Positions 5,882 through 13,939 of a stretch of DNA of 15,556 nt are shown here, one piece after another (the stretch's first letter is position 1; every line of letters begins with the position of its first letter). The DNA lies in NCBI GenBank assembly GCA_964228885.1, contig CAXRCG010000031.1:1-15556 (forward strand). The letters run 5' to 3'. The notes under the pieces are model-generated. The model did not search any database and was not told where the DNA came from. It saw only the letters and a program-made list of their open reading frames with translations. The translations under genes were made by a program, and so were the position numbers. The stretch comes from UBA4582 sp964228885. GTDB lineage: Bacteria; Pseudomonadota; Gammaproteobacteria; Pseudomonadales; Azotimanducaceae.

Positions 5882-8362
5882 ATGGTTCAGCAGCTCTCTT
5901 TGGCGTGTGCGTTGATCTTGTTAGTGACATCTGGTTCTGCTTTTGGATTGGGTCTTGGTAGGCTCGAGCTGGGTTCAGCGCTTAATCAACAATTTGAAGC
6001 GGAAATAGAACTTACCAATGTCGGAGAGCTAACCATTGATGAGATACTGCCAAACCTTGCTTCTCAAGACGATTTTGCAAGAGTGGGGGTCGAACGAAAC
6101 AATATATTGACTGATCTGCGCTTTAAAGTCGTGGCAAACCCTCAGGGAAAGCTCGTCTTAAAAGTTACAAGCAACCGACCCATCATCGAACCCTTTCTTA
6201 ACTTTATCGTTGAAGTCCTCTGGCCCAGTGGTCGTATCCTGCGGGAATATATCGTTTTACTGGATCCCCCGGTATTCACCGAGGCTGGCCTTGCCCCCAT
6301 CAAACCAACTGAAGTCATTCGAAATGATGGCGTCTCTTCCTTGACTGGTAACCAAACACAAAGTGCCGCTACGAGAAACACGGCGTCATTTAGCAGCGAT
6401 ACAACCGACCGTGCCTCGATGAAATCTGATGAGGCGGAAAGCAAAAGCAGCGGAGATCTGAAAATCGGTCGTTCCGACGCGCAGCAGGGCGCTGATCTCG
6501 GCGACGGATACGGCGTCACGGGGCCTGGCGACACGCTTTGGTCGATTGCGTCGAAGATCAAACCAAATAGTTCTGTCTCTGTTCAACAAACAATGTTGGC
6601 GCTGCAGAGAGCCAATCCAGATGCGTTTATTAATAATAATATCAACTTGCTAAAAGCCGGGTATGTGCTGCGTATCCCTGATGCAGGAGAGATTAGGGAA
6701 GAGACCCTCGCGACTGCAGCCCAAGAGGTTCAAGCACAAAATAGCGAATTTGACGTTTATCGTGATAGTGGTATTGCGCAACTCGATGCATCACAACGTC
6801 AGTCACCATCCTCGGTCAGAGAGCGTTCTGCCAGGGGTGGTGAGCTCAAATTGCTGGCACAGGACCAGAGTAGTGGCCAAAGAGCTGGTAGCGGAGGTGA
6901 CTCGCAAAGAACGGAAGAGTTGGAAAATAGCCTCGCGGTAGCCCAAGAAGTCCTAGACAGAGCGAATAGAGCAAATGCCGCGTTAAACGCTCGAGTTGAA
7001 GATATTGAAAAGCAAATGGACACGCTAACAGAACTGGTCAAGTTGAAAGACGACCAGCTAGCAGCGCTGCGAGCTGAAGTGCAAAGAATGCAGGCTCAGG
7101 AATCAGCTATGCGCGCGGATAGTAGGGCAGTGGATCAGCCGGAGATGTCATCGGGTGATGCTGCCTTGCTCTCTAACCCCATTGTACTGGGGTTGCTTGC
7201 GGTGCTCATGGTCGTTGGTGTTGCGGGTGGATTGTTTTATATGCGTCGTAAACAGCAGGAAGAGCCTGATTATGATGAAGACTTGGAAGAAGAAACTCGT
7301 GAGACACCTCCGGTTGACGTCGAAAACCTGCCTGAACTAGACGAAGACGTCTCAGAACTCGAGGACGAAGATGATATCACGCCCCAAACGGCAGATGTCA
7401 TAAGCGAAGTTGAAATTTACATTGCCTACGGTCGATTCGCGGAGGCGATTATTTTCCTTCAAAACGCGATAGAAGCAGAACCGGATCGAGTTGATATCCA
7501 ACTGAAGTTGCTTGAAGTCTATGTTCAGACAGAAGACAGCTCTGCATTCAACCTACAATTTGATCAGCTGAAAATGCTGGGTGATGAAGTAGCTAATGAC
7601 GAGGCGCTGGCGTTGCAAGTGGAGTTAGCTGCTGCCGAGGAATCTTCCAACGCATCAATGGATGCGACGATGATCATTGCTGATCCAATCGAGCCTATTG
7701 AAACGACTGAAGAAGACGATGATCTTACCTTTGACTTAGACGAGCTTGATAGCGAAACCGATGACGACAGTTTTGACTTCGAAGATGATCTAGACCTTGA
7801 TTTGGATCTCGATGATGACGATCTTGACCTCGATGATGACGATCTTGACCTCGATGATGACGATCTTGACCTCGATGACGACGATCTTGATCTAGATGAT
7901 GACGATCTTGACCTAGATGACGACGATCTTGACCTAGATGACGACGATCTTGACCTAAATGATGACGATCTTGACCTAGACGACGATCTTGACCTAGATG
8001 ACGACGAATTTGACCTAGAGGATGATGATCTTGACCTAGATGATGACTTTGAACCAGATGTTGATCTTGATGAAGCTTTGGCGACTGAAGCCGCTTTGGA
8101 GACAAATAACGACAACAATGATGCATTCGAAATAGATTTGAGTGACGTGGATCTGGATCTTGAGGGTGAAGATATTGATCTCGATGACGAGTATGAGCTC
8201 GATCTTGAAGAAGACACTGAAACCAAGCTCGACCTTGCCCGCGCATACATCGATATGGGAGACAGTGAAGGCGCGAAGGGCGTGCTGGAGGAAGTGAGGC
8301 GGGAAGGAAATGAGTCGGAGATAGCTCAGGCTAAGGAATTACTCAAATCTATTTCTGACTAG
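5882..8362 (+). CDS. fimV: FimV/HubP-like polar hub protein with acidic repeats
   Basis: FimV is an inner-membrane peptidoglycan-binding hub that helps place type IV pilus, chemotaxis or flagellar machinery at the cell pole. This 826-residue copy shows the full plan. A signal sequence (about 1-24) is followed by the LGLGRLELGSALNQ domain start. A LysM-like FimV domain lies at 210-266 (GDTLWSIA, MLALQRANPDAF). A coiled coil spans about 343-410 and one membrane segment 432-454. In the acidic cytoplasmic part come a TPR-like segment (about 505-570), the Asp/Leu heptad repeats (641-723), and the conserved C-terminal FimV helix pair (LDLARAYIDMGDSEGAKGVLEEV) near 783-805. The ATG has AAGAGGA nine bases upstream. 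Its place before truA matches other gammaproteobacteria. Confidence 0.93.
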   Translation: MVQQLSLACALILLVTSGSAFGLGLGRLELGSALNQQFEAEIELTNVGELTIDEILPNLASQDDFARVGVERNNILTDLRFKVVANPQGKLVLKVTSNRPIIEPFLNFIVEVLWPSGRILREYIVLLDPPVFTEAGLAPIKPTEVIRNDGVSSLTGNQTQSAATRNTASFSSDTTDRASMKSDEAESKSSGDLKIGRSDAQQGADLGDGYGVTGPGDTLWSIASKIKPNSSVSVQQTMLALQRANPDAFINNNINLLKAGYVLRIPDAGEIREETLATAAQEVQAQNSEFDVYRDSGIAQLDASQRQSPSSVRERSARGGELKLLAQDQSSGQRAGSGGDSQRTEELENSLAVAQEVLDRANRANAALNARVEDIEKQMDTLTELVKLKDDQLAALRAEVQRMQAQESAMRADSRAVDQPEMSSGDAALLSNPIVLGLLAVLMVVGVAGGLFYMRRKQQEEPDYDEDLEEETRETPPVDVENLPELDEDVSELEDEDDITPQTADVISEVEIYIAYGRFAEAIIFLQNAIEAEPDRVDIQLKLLEVYVQTEDSSAFNLQFDQLKMLGDEVANDEALALQVELAAAEESSNASMDATMIIADPIEPIETTEEDDDLTFDLDELDSETDDDSFDFEDDLDLDLDLDDDDLDLDDDDLDLDDDDLDLDDDDLDLDDDDLDLDDDDLDLDDDDLDLNDDDLDLDDDLDLDDDEFDLEDDDLDLDDDFEPDVDLDEALATEAALETNNDNNDAFEIDLSDVDLDLEGEDIDLDDEYELDLEEDTETKLDLARAYIDMGDSEGAKGVLEEVRREGNESEIAQAKELLKSISD
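7802..8050 (+). repeat. Tandem 21-bp repeat encoding LDLDDDD heptads in fimV
   Basis: Twelve consecutive units start at 7802, 7823, 7844, 7865, 7886, 7907, 7928, 7949, 7970, 7988, 8009 and 8030. Eleven are 21 bp and the ninth is 18 bp, an in-frame loss of one codon. The first seven encode LDLDDDD; later units vary (LDLNDDD, LDLDDD, LDLDDDE, FDLEDDD, LDLDDDF). The first seven units differ mostly by synonymous changes (gat/gac, ctc/cta), which points to recent duplication. The array makes a strongly acidic block in the cytoplasmic half of FimV. Confidence 0.95.
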
Positions 8363-8414
8363 CCAGTAGGTAACCCAGAAATGAATAACCCAATAAGTAA
8401 AGCAGGGTAGTAGT

Positions 8415-9203
8415 TTGTCTAGAGTTGCACTTCGTGTCGAATATATCGGTAGCGAATTTCATGGCTGGCAATCACAAAGTAGCGGCGTGGATACCATCCA
8501 AGGGTATTTGGAGAAGGCGCTAAGCAAAGTAGCAAATCACCCAGTCAAAGTCACCTGTGCCGGAAGAACCGATTCTGGGGTTCACGCCACGCATCAAATT
8601 GTTCATTTTGACACAGTTGCTAAGCGTTCTGAAAAATCCTGGATTTTCGGCAGTAACGCGCACCTCCCAGATTCTATTGCTGTTGTATGGAGCGGTAAGG
8701 TCGATCCCGCCTTTAATGCAAGGTTCTCGGCAACAGCACGCCGCTATTGCTACTATATTCGCAATTCAAGGGTTCGTTCTGCGATCGATGATCAGACTGT
8801 TACCAGAGATCATCGACCGCTTGACGCAAAGGCAATGCATGAGGCCGCTCAGGCTTTGCTTGGGGAAAATGACTTCTCATCGTTCAGGGCCTCTCATTGC
8901 CAGTCTCGCTCCCCGATGAGAAATTTGATCTCTGTTGAGGTGTCGAGAGATAAGGAACTCGTCAAGATAGACATCACGGCGAATGCATTTTTGCACCATA
9001 TGGTGCGAAATATTGCCGGTGTTCTAATGGATGTTGGTGCAGGCGTGAAAGAAGCCACTTGGGTGGCGGAACTCCTTGCGTTAAAAGATCGAAATCAGGG
9101 TGGCATTACTGCCAGCCCCGATGGATTATTTCTGGTAGGTGTGACTTATCCCGCCGCTTTTGGTGTTCCTGATGGACCCTCAATGCCAATGTTCGACCGC
9201 TAA
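8415..9203 (+). CDS. truA: tRNA pseudouridine(38-40) synthase
   Basis: TruA converts uridines 38, 39 and 40 in the tRNA anticodon arm to pseudouridine. The 262-residue protein has the EYIGSEFHGWQSQ start segment and the catalytic aspartate in CAGRTDSGVHATHQ. It also has the FSATARRYCYYI and FLHHMVRNIAGVLMDVG segments typical of the family. The start is a TTG: between the upstream in-frame stop (8394) and the conserved N-terminus no ATG or GTG exists. AGGG at 8404-8407 could serve as ribosome binding site. It follows fimV by 52 bp and precedes trpF, as in Pseudomonas. Confidence 0.95.
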   Translation: MSRVALRVEYIGSEFHGWQSQSSGVDTIQGYLEKALSKVANHPVKVTCAGRTDSGVHATHQIVHFDTVAKRSEKSWIFGSNAHLPDSIAVVWSGKVDPAFNARFSATARRYCYYIRNSRVRSAIDDQTVTRDHRPLDAKAMHEAAQALLGENDFSSFRASHCQSRSPMRNLISVEVSRDKELVKIDITANAFLHHMVRNIAGVLMDVGAGVKEATWVAELLALKDRNQGGITASPDGLFLVGVTYPAAFGVPDGPSMPMFDR

Positions 9204-9282
9204 GTTCGGTGCTATGTTGCAGGGGGTCTATTCTGCTAAACTTGCGCACTTTTTTACCATCGCTGAAACAAAAGATGACAGT

Positions 9283-9939
9283 ATGAAGACCCGTACCAGA
9301 GTTAAGATTTGTGGAATCACTAACATAGAAGATGCCCTCCACGCGATCAACGCTGGCGCTGATGCACTTGGCTTCAATAACTATGAACAAAGCCCGCGTT
9401 ACCTGCCCTTGTCTGAAATAAATCAGATAGTTGAGCAGTTACCCCCATATGTGACAATCGTTGGGTTATTTGTGAACGCCACAGAAGCCTTCGTCCGAGA
9501 AGCATGTCATCGAGTCAGTTTTGATCTGCTTCAGTTTAGTGGCGACGAAACAAGTGAATTTTGTGCTCAATTTGAGCTGCCTTATATGAAAGCCATTAGG
9601 GTCAAGTCACTCGAGCAGTTAAATATTGAAGTCGCAAACAATCCCGAAAGTCAGGGTTTCCTGTTTGATGCCCATGAGCCGAAGTTGTTTGGGGGAACAG
9701 GCAAGACCTTTGACTGGGAAATGTTGCGACAACGAGAGCGTGCACCAAGCACAAACTATTACAGTGTGGTGCTAGCCGGTGGATTAACGCCAGACAATGT
9801 AGGATCAGCGATAACCGCAGTCAGACCATACGCGGTTGATGTTAGCAGTGGTGTAGAGTCGGCGCCCGGTAAAAAAGACAGGGCCAAAATAGAGAGTTTT
9901 ATCAGCGCAGCGACAGCTGCCGACAGGAGCAGTAGTTAG
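9283..9939 (+). CDS. trpF: Phosphoribosylanthranilate isomerase
   Basis: TrpF isomerises N-(5'-phosphoribosyl)anthranilate to the carboxyphenylamino-deoxyribulose phosphate, the third committed tryptophan step. The 218-residue protein has the catalytic cysteine C10 (VKICGIT), R39 in SPRY, the catalytic D129, GGTGKTFDW, AGGLTPDNV and the DVSSGVES phosphate site. Two places depart from the family. GF(V/x)FY is GFNNY (N32, N33), and the conserved His of the QLHGEE-like motif (His83 in Thermotoga maritima) is S86. The ATG at 9283 gives the usual N-terminus. Longer in-frame starts reach back to 9160 inside truA but would add about 40 unusual residues. The ribosome site is poor; an extended -10-like TGCTAAACT (9234-9242) lies upstream. 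trpB follows without a gap. Confidence 0.93.
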   Translation: MKTRTRVKICGITNIEDALHAINAGADALGFNNYEQSPRYLPLSEINQIVEQLPPYVTIVGLFVNATEAFVREACHRVSFDLLQFSGDETSEFCAQFELPYMKAIRVKSLEQLNIEVANNPESQGFLFDAHEPKLFGGTGKTFDWEMLRQRERAPSTNYYSVVLAGGLTPDNVGSAITAVRPYAVDVSSGVESAPGKKDRAKIESFISAATAADRSSS

Positions 9940-11181
9940 ATGAATAACGAGCAGTACAACATCCCGCCAGGCAGCAATGAGTTGTCCAGTGCTATGCCGG
10001 ATGAACGTGGTTATTTTGGCCATTACGGTGGTAAGTTTGTGTCCGAAACATTGATGGCCGCAATCAGTGAACTGGAGACCGAATATAGGCGCTTAAAAAA
10101 TGATCCAGCGTTCATTGCCGAGTTTAGGCAGGATTTAAAAGACTATGTTGGTCGTGAATCTCCACTCTATTTCGCCGAACGCCTCACGAAACATGTAGGC
10201 GGCGCAAAAATATTGCTTAAACGCGAAGATTTGAACCATACCGGCGCGCACAAAATCAATAACTGCATAGGTCAGGCACTGTTGGCTAAACATATGGGGA
10301 AGCCCAGGGTGATAGCTGAAACCGGCGCGGGGCAGCACGGCGTTGCATCAGCCACTGTCGCTGCGCGTTTTGGGCTTGAGTGCTGCGTTTATATGGGTAC
10401 CGAAGACATCGCTCGACAGAGCCTCAATGTTTATCGTATGAAGTTGCTTGGTGCCACTGTTGTGCCGGTTGATAGCGGGACGAAAACGCTTAAAGACGCG
10501 CTGAGTGAGGCGATGAGAGATTGGGTGGCAAACGTTGATTCAACTTACTATATTATTGGTACAGTGGCGGGTCCACACCCATATCCCATGCTTGTTCGAG
10601 ATTTCCAATCAGTAATAGGTGATGAAACCAAACGTCAATGTCAGGCCCAGTATGGACAGCTACCCGATGCGCTTGTTGCTTGTGTTGGTGGTGGGTCTAA
10701 TGCGATGGGAATGTTTCATCCTTTCATTGATGACACTTCAGTGCGGCTTATTGGGGTGGAGCCTGCAGGTCATGGAATGGAAACCGGAGAACATGCAGCC
10801 CCCCTAAGCGTTGGTTCGGTTGGGGTATTGCATGGTAATCGAACTTATTTGATGCAGGACGAAGACGGGTTGATTCTCGATACACATTCTGTCTCCGCTG
10901 GGCTTGATTATCCCGGTGTTGGACCAGAGCATTCCTGGCTCAAGGATATTAAGCGAGCTGAGTATGTAACGATTGATGACGAGGAAGCGCTGGTTGCGTT
11001 TCGCCAGCTCAATTTGCTGGAGGGTATTCTCCCAGCGCTCGAATCAGCCCATGCGGTGGCTTACGCCATGAAGTTGGCCGCGCAGATGAAACCTGATGAA
11101 ATTTTAGTTATCAATCTATCCGGGCGCGGTGACAAGGACATCCCTACGATGGCCGGTATCGATGGTATTTCGCTGTCGTAG
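9940..11181 (+). CDS. trpB: Tryptophan synthase beta chain
   Basis: TrpB joins indole and serine to make tryptophan with pyridoxal phosphate, in an alpha2-beta2 complex with TrpA that channels indole. The 413-residue protein has RGYFGHYGGKFVSE, the Schiff-base lysine in EDLNHTGAHKINN, the catalytic glutamate in AETGAGQHG, the phosphate-binding GGGSNA loop and the C-terminal LSGRGDKD. AGGAG at 9925-9929 lies ten bases before the ATG, which follows the trpF stop immediately. A second ATG at 9994 would give the shorter classical N-terminus (MPDERGYF) but has no ribosome site, so I keep the 18-residue extension. All key residues are conserved. Confidence 0.97.
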   Translation: MNNEQYNIPPGSNELSSAMPDERGYFGHYGGKFVSETLMAAISELETEYRRLKNDPAFIAEFRQDLKDYVGRESPLYFAERLTKHVGGAKILLKREDLNHTGAHKINNCIGQALLAKHMGKPRVIAETGAGQHGVASATVAARFGLECCVYMGTEDIARQSLNVYRMKLLGATVVPVDSGTKTLKDALSEAMRDWVANVDSTYYIIGTVAGPHPYPMLVRDFQSVIGDETKRQCQAQYGQLPDALVACVGGGSNAMGMFHPFIDDTSVRLIGVEPAGHGMETGEHAAPLSVGSVGVLHGNRTYLMQDEDGLILDTHSVSAGLDYPGVGPEHSWLKDIKRAEYVTIDDEEALVAFRQLNLLEGILPALESAHAVAYAMKLAAQMKPDEILVINLSGRGDKDIPTMAGIDGISLS

Positions 11182-11226
11182 CATGTTCTCGCGCTTCAAG
11201 CGGGTTGGTCGTTGTCCAGAAAAAAC

Positions 11227-11231
11227 AGGAG
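11227..11231 (+). promoter_or_regulatory. Ribosome binding site fixing the trpA start
   Basis: AGGAG lies seven bases before the TTG at 11239. The competing in-frame TTG at 11212 has no such site, and starting at 11239 gives residue numbering identical to E. coli TrpA. Confidence 0.7.
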
Positions 11232-11238
11232 TTACAAG

Positions 11239-12048
11239 TTGAATCGGTTTGAAGAACGTTTTTCTACGCTGCAAATAAGCGGCAAGAAAGCACTTGTGGT
11301 GTACATAGTGGCGGGGGACCCAGCAGCGGAGATTACCGTGAGACTTATGCACGAAATGGTGAGCCAAGGTGCTGATATCATTGAGCTTGGCGTTCCCTTT
11401 ACAGATCCCGAGGCCGAAGGACCGGTCATTCAGTTGGGGCACGAACGCGCGTTGCGCGCTCGTACTACTTTGACCGATACCATGACAATAGCGCGTACGT
11501 TTCGTCAGCAGGACAAAAAAACACCTATTGCCTTGATGGGGTACGTAAATCCAATTGAAGTTATGGGATATGACGTGTTTGTTGATCAAGCGCTTGAATC
11601 TGGGATTGACGGAACCATCATCGTTAACTTGCCGCCTGAAGAGGGAGAAATTCTCGGCAGTGCCATGATTGAGAAGGGCTTGTCTCCCATCTATCTCTTA
11701 TCACCTACGACGTTAAATGAAAGGGCAAAGTTAATCTGTGAGCAGAGCAGGGGTTTCATTTATTACGTTTCGCTGAAAGGTACGACAGGTGCTTCTAATC
11801 TAAACTATGGCGAGGTTGAAGCGCGTGTTGCGAAATTTAAGGCCATGACTGATACGCCGATTCTGGTAGGGTTTGGCATTAAGGATGCAGAATCTGCCGC
11901 GAAGGTTTCGAAAATGGCAGATGGCGCAGTCGTGGGGTCAGCCATCGTTAAATTGATCGAACAAAACGAATCTGAGCCGGAGGCGATTTTGAAAGAAGTG
12001 GGTAGCTTGATCGCTAGCATTCGGGAAGGCATGGACTCAGCTCAGTGA
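11239..12048 (+). CDS. trpA: Tryptophan synthase alpha chain
   Basis: TrpA cleaves indole-3-glycerol phosphate to indole and glyceraldehyde 3-phosphate and passes indole to TrpB. The protein is 269 residues from a TTG start. E49 of IELG, the catalytic glutamate, is present, as are Y102-equivalent (MGYVNP), Y175, GTTGA, GFGI and GSAIVK. The second catalytic position, Asp60 in E. coli (DPLADGP), is glutamate here (DPEAEGP, codon at 11416-11418). An acid is kept but with a longer side chain; I believe the family signature tolerates Glu here in some species. Position 58, usually hydrophobic, is also Glu. The stop overlaps the folC start as GTGA. In relatives accD often follows trpA; it is absent here. 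Confidence 0.94.
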   Translation: MNRFEERFSTLQISGKKALVVYIVAGDPAAEITVRLMHEMVSQGADIIELGVPFTDPEAEGPVIQLGHERALRARTTLTDTMTIARTFRQQDKKTPIALMGYVNPIEVMGYDVFVDQALESGIDGTIIVNLPPEEGEILGSAMIEKGLSPIYLLSPTTLNERAKLICEQSRGFIYYVSLKGTTGASNLNYGEVEARVAKFKAMTDTPILVGFGIKDAESAAKVSKMADGAVVGSAIVKLIEQNESEPEAILKEVGSLIASIREGMDSAQ

Positions 12049-13358
12049 GTCGATCTCTGCTGGAGTGGCTGGCTTATATCGAAGTCTTGCATGACAGAGC
12101 ATGGGACCCCGGTCTTGAAAGAGTTGGGGAGGTCGGCAAGCGCCTGGATGTGCTTCAACCTGGTAAGCAGACAATTCTAGTCGCCGGTACTAATGGTAAA
12201 GGCTCAACATGCCAATACATCGAGCGTTTGGCTCTAAAACGAGGGCTGACTACTGGCAAGACTACGTCGCCTCATTTATGCCAATTCAATGAGCGCATTG
12301 TAATCAACGGCGCACCGGTAAGTGACGAAGAAATCTGCCAAGCTTTCGCGCTTATTGAGGCGACTCGCAGGGAAATTTCTTTAAGCTACTTTGAATTTTC
12401 AACGCTGGCTGCTTTGGTGTTGTTTCAGCAGCATAAAGTCGATCTGGCGATACTTGAGGTTGGCCTTGGTGGTCGCCTCGATGCGATGAACATCGTTAAT
12501 CCGGATATTAGCGTCATTATGAAGATCGCATTGGATCACCAATCCTGGCTAGGTGAATCGATTGAGCTGATTGGACGTGAAAAAGCGGGGATCATGCGAC
12601 CCGGTATTCCCTGTGTGCTTGCGGAAGAACAAATGCCGCAGTCGGTGATTGACGCTGCAGCGGCATTGCAAACGCCGTTGTTTAGATGTGGAGATGCTTT
12701 TGGGCTTACTGAAAAGTGTATTTACTTTGCAGCTAAAGATGGGACGGTAACGTTGGAAAACCCGCCTGAGGGTCAGTTACCCCTGCCCAGTTTTCTTGCT
12801 GCTGTTCAAGCGCTTTTTTGTCTGAATCATCCTTTACCGCTGGTGGACTTATTAGACGTTCGCGAGCAAGTTTCATTGCCGGGGCGTTTTCAGATAGAAC
12901 GTCAAACAACAACGCTGTTATTTGATGTGGCGCATAACCCGGATGCAGTGAATAGACTGGCCGAAAAATTTCAAGAGACATTCCCTCATAGTTATTGCCA
13001 CGGAGTATTTGCAGTATATAAAGACAAGGATTACCAGTCGATGATTGACGCTGTGAAGTCTATGGTTGATGTCTGGTATTTACCAGATATTGGAGAGGAT
13101 CGCGCGCTTGAGCCTAGGTTGATAAGAGAAACCCTTAGTCAACTAGGTGAATCTGATGTCGGTACTTATGGTAAAGTATCTCATGCATGTGCAGCAGCTC
13201 GGGAAAACGCCTTGGCCAAAAGCAAAGCGGCGTACGCAAAAGATCATATAGTACTCGTTTTTGGCACATTTCCACTGGTTGCAGAGGCGCTGTCGTTCTT
13301 TGAGGTACCGATCGAGGGCATTAACGAACATGATAGGTCACTAACGGTTGGAAACTAA
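12045..13358 (+). CDS. folC: Folylpolyglutamate/dihydrofolate synthase
   Basis: FolC adds glutamate to dihydropteroate and then further glutamates to reduced folates, using ATP in the cytosol. The 437-residue protein shows the P-loop VAGTNGKGST (46-55), TSPHLCQFNERI, EVGLGGRLDAMN, ALDHQSWLG, GREKAGI and the C-terminal-domain motif FDVAHNPDAV. Its length is slightly above E. coli FolC (422). It starts with GTG in the overlap GTGA at the trpA stop, so translational coupling is likely. There is no ATG before the P-loop. In Pseudomonas accD sits directly before folC; here trpA does. Confidence 0.95.
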   Translation: MSRSLLEWLAYIEVLHDRAWDPGLERVGEVGKRLDVLQPGKQTILVAGTNGKGSTCQYIERLALKRGLTTGKTTSPHLCQFNERIVINGAPVSDEEICQAFALIEATRREISLSYFEFSTLAALVLFQQHKVDLAILEVGLGGRLDAMNIVNPDISVIMKIALDHQSWLGESIELIGREKAGIMRPGIPCVLAEEQMPQSVIDAAAALQTPLFRCGDAFGLTEKCIYFAAKDGTVTLENPPEGQLPLPSFLAAVQALFCLNHPLPLVDLLDVREQVSLPGRFQIERQTTTLLFDVAHNPDAVNRLAEKFQETFPHSYCHGVFAVYKDKDYQSMIDAVKSMVDVWYLPDIGEDRALEPRLIRETLSQLGESDVGTYGKVSHACAAARENALAKSKAAYAKDHIVLVFGTFPLVAEALSFFEVPIEGINEHDRSLTVGN

Positions 13359-13902
13359 ATTGAAGCAACGTGTTATCGGGGCAATTGTTCTTACCTGCCT
13401 TGCAATTATTCTTCTTCCGATGCTGCTGGATGGATCGCCGGAAGACCGCGAAAGGGTGCTTGCAGAGTTTCCGGAACCTCCCATGGTGACGTTGACGGAA
13501 CTCTCTGTGGAAGACATCGAGCGCAGAATGCAGCAGGGAGCGAACGCGAGTGCTGCCAAACTCCCCAAAATGCTAGTAGACCAGACCTCCGATAAGAATG
13601 ATGCTGAAGCGTTCAAGCTTGATGCCAATCAACTTCCCATTAGCTGGAGCTTGCAGTTGGGTAGCTTTGAGAACGCTGATAATGCACGGGCGCTTAGAGC
13701 AAAGCTGCGGGCGGCAAATTATCGAACGTACATCATCGAAGCTGAAACCGAAAATGGCAAGACCTTACGCGTGCTGGTTGGTCCCATGCTTGATAAGGAC
13801 GCGCTGGAACAAACTGCCACCGAGATTGAAGCAGGGTTTGGTCTCCAAGGGCGAATATTACGATATAACATTCAGGACGATAAGGGGCAGATAGGTGGTT
13901 AA
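13348..13902 (+). CDS. dedD: DedD-like SPOR-domain protein
   Basis: This is a 184-residue inner-membrane protein. A short basic start (METKLKQR) precedes one membrane helix (about 9-27), then a variable periplasmic linker and a SPOR domain (about 98-175: SWSLQLGSFENADNARALRAKL is its first part, VLVGPMLDK its end). SPOR domains bind denuded septal peptidoglycan, and DedD helps cell constriction in E. coli. The start must be TTG: 13348 (overlapping folC by 11 bp) gives the usual N-terminus, while TTG 13360 has GGA seven bases upstream and is the alternative. It sits between folC and cvpA as in other gammaproteobacteria. The symbol is by position and domain plan rather than close identity. Confidence 0.85.
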   Translation: METKLKQRVIGAIVLTCLAIILLPMLLDGSPEDRERVLAEFPEPPMVTLTELSVEDIERRMQQGANASAAKLPKMLVDQTSDKNDAEAFKLDANQLPISWSLQLGSFENADNARALRAKLRAANYRTYIIEAETENGKTLRVLVGPMLDKDALEQTATEIEAGFGLQGRILRYNIQDDKGQIGG

Positions 13903-13939
13903 GCTAATTCGGCGGCGCATCGTGATGGAGATCGACTAA

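Noticed and set aside
7564..8250. Long Ser/Arg-rich open frame on the minus strand opposite fimV
   Set aside because: It is the mirror of the Asp/Leu repeat: a 21-bp period without stops opens the other frames too. No ribosome site and no independent domain; fimV is the real gene.
9160..9282. N-terminally extended TrpF starting inside truA
   Set aside because: The extra residues resemble no TrpF and overlap truA; the family N-terminus begins at the ATG at 9283.
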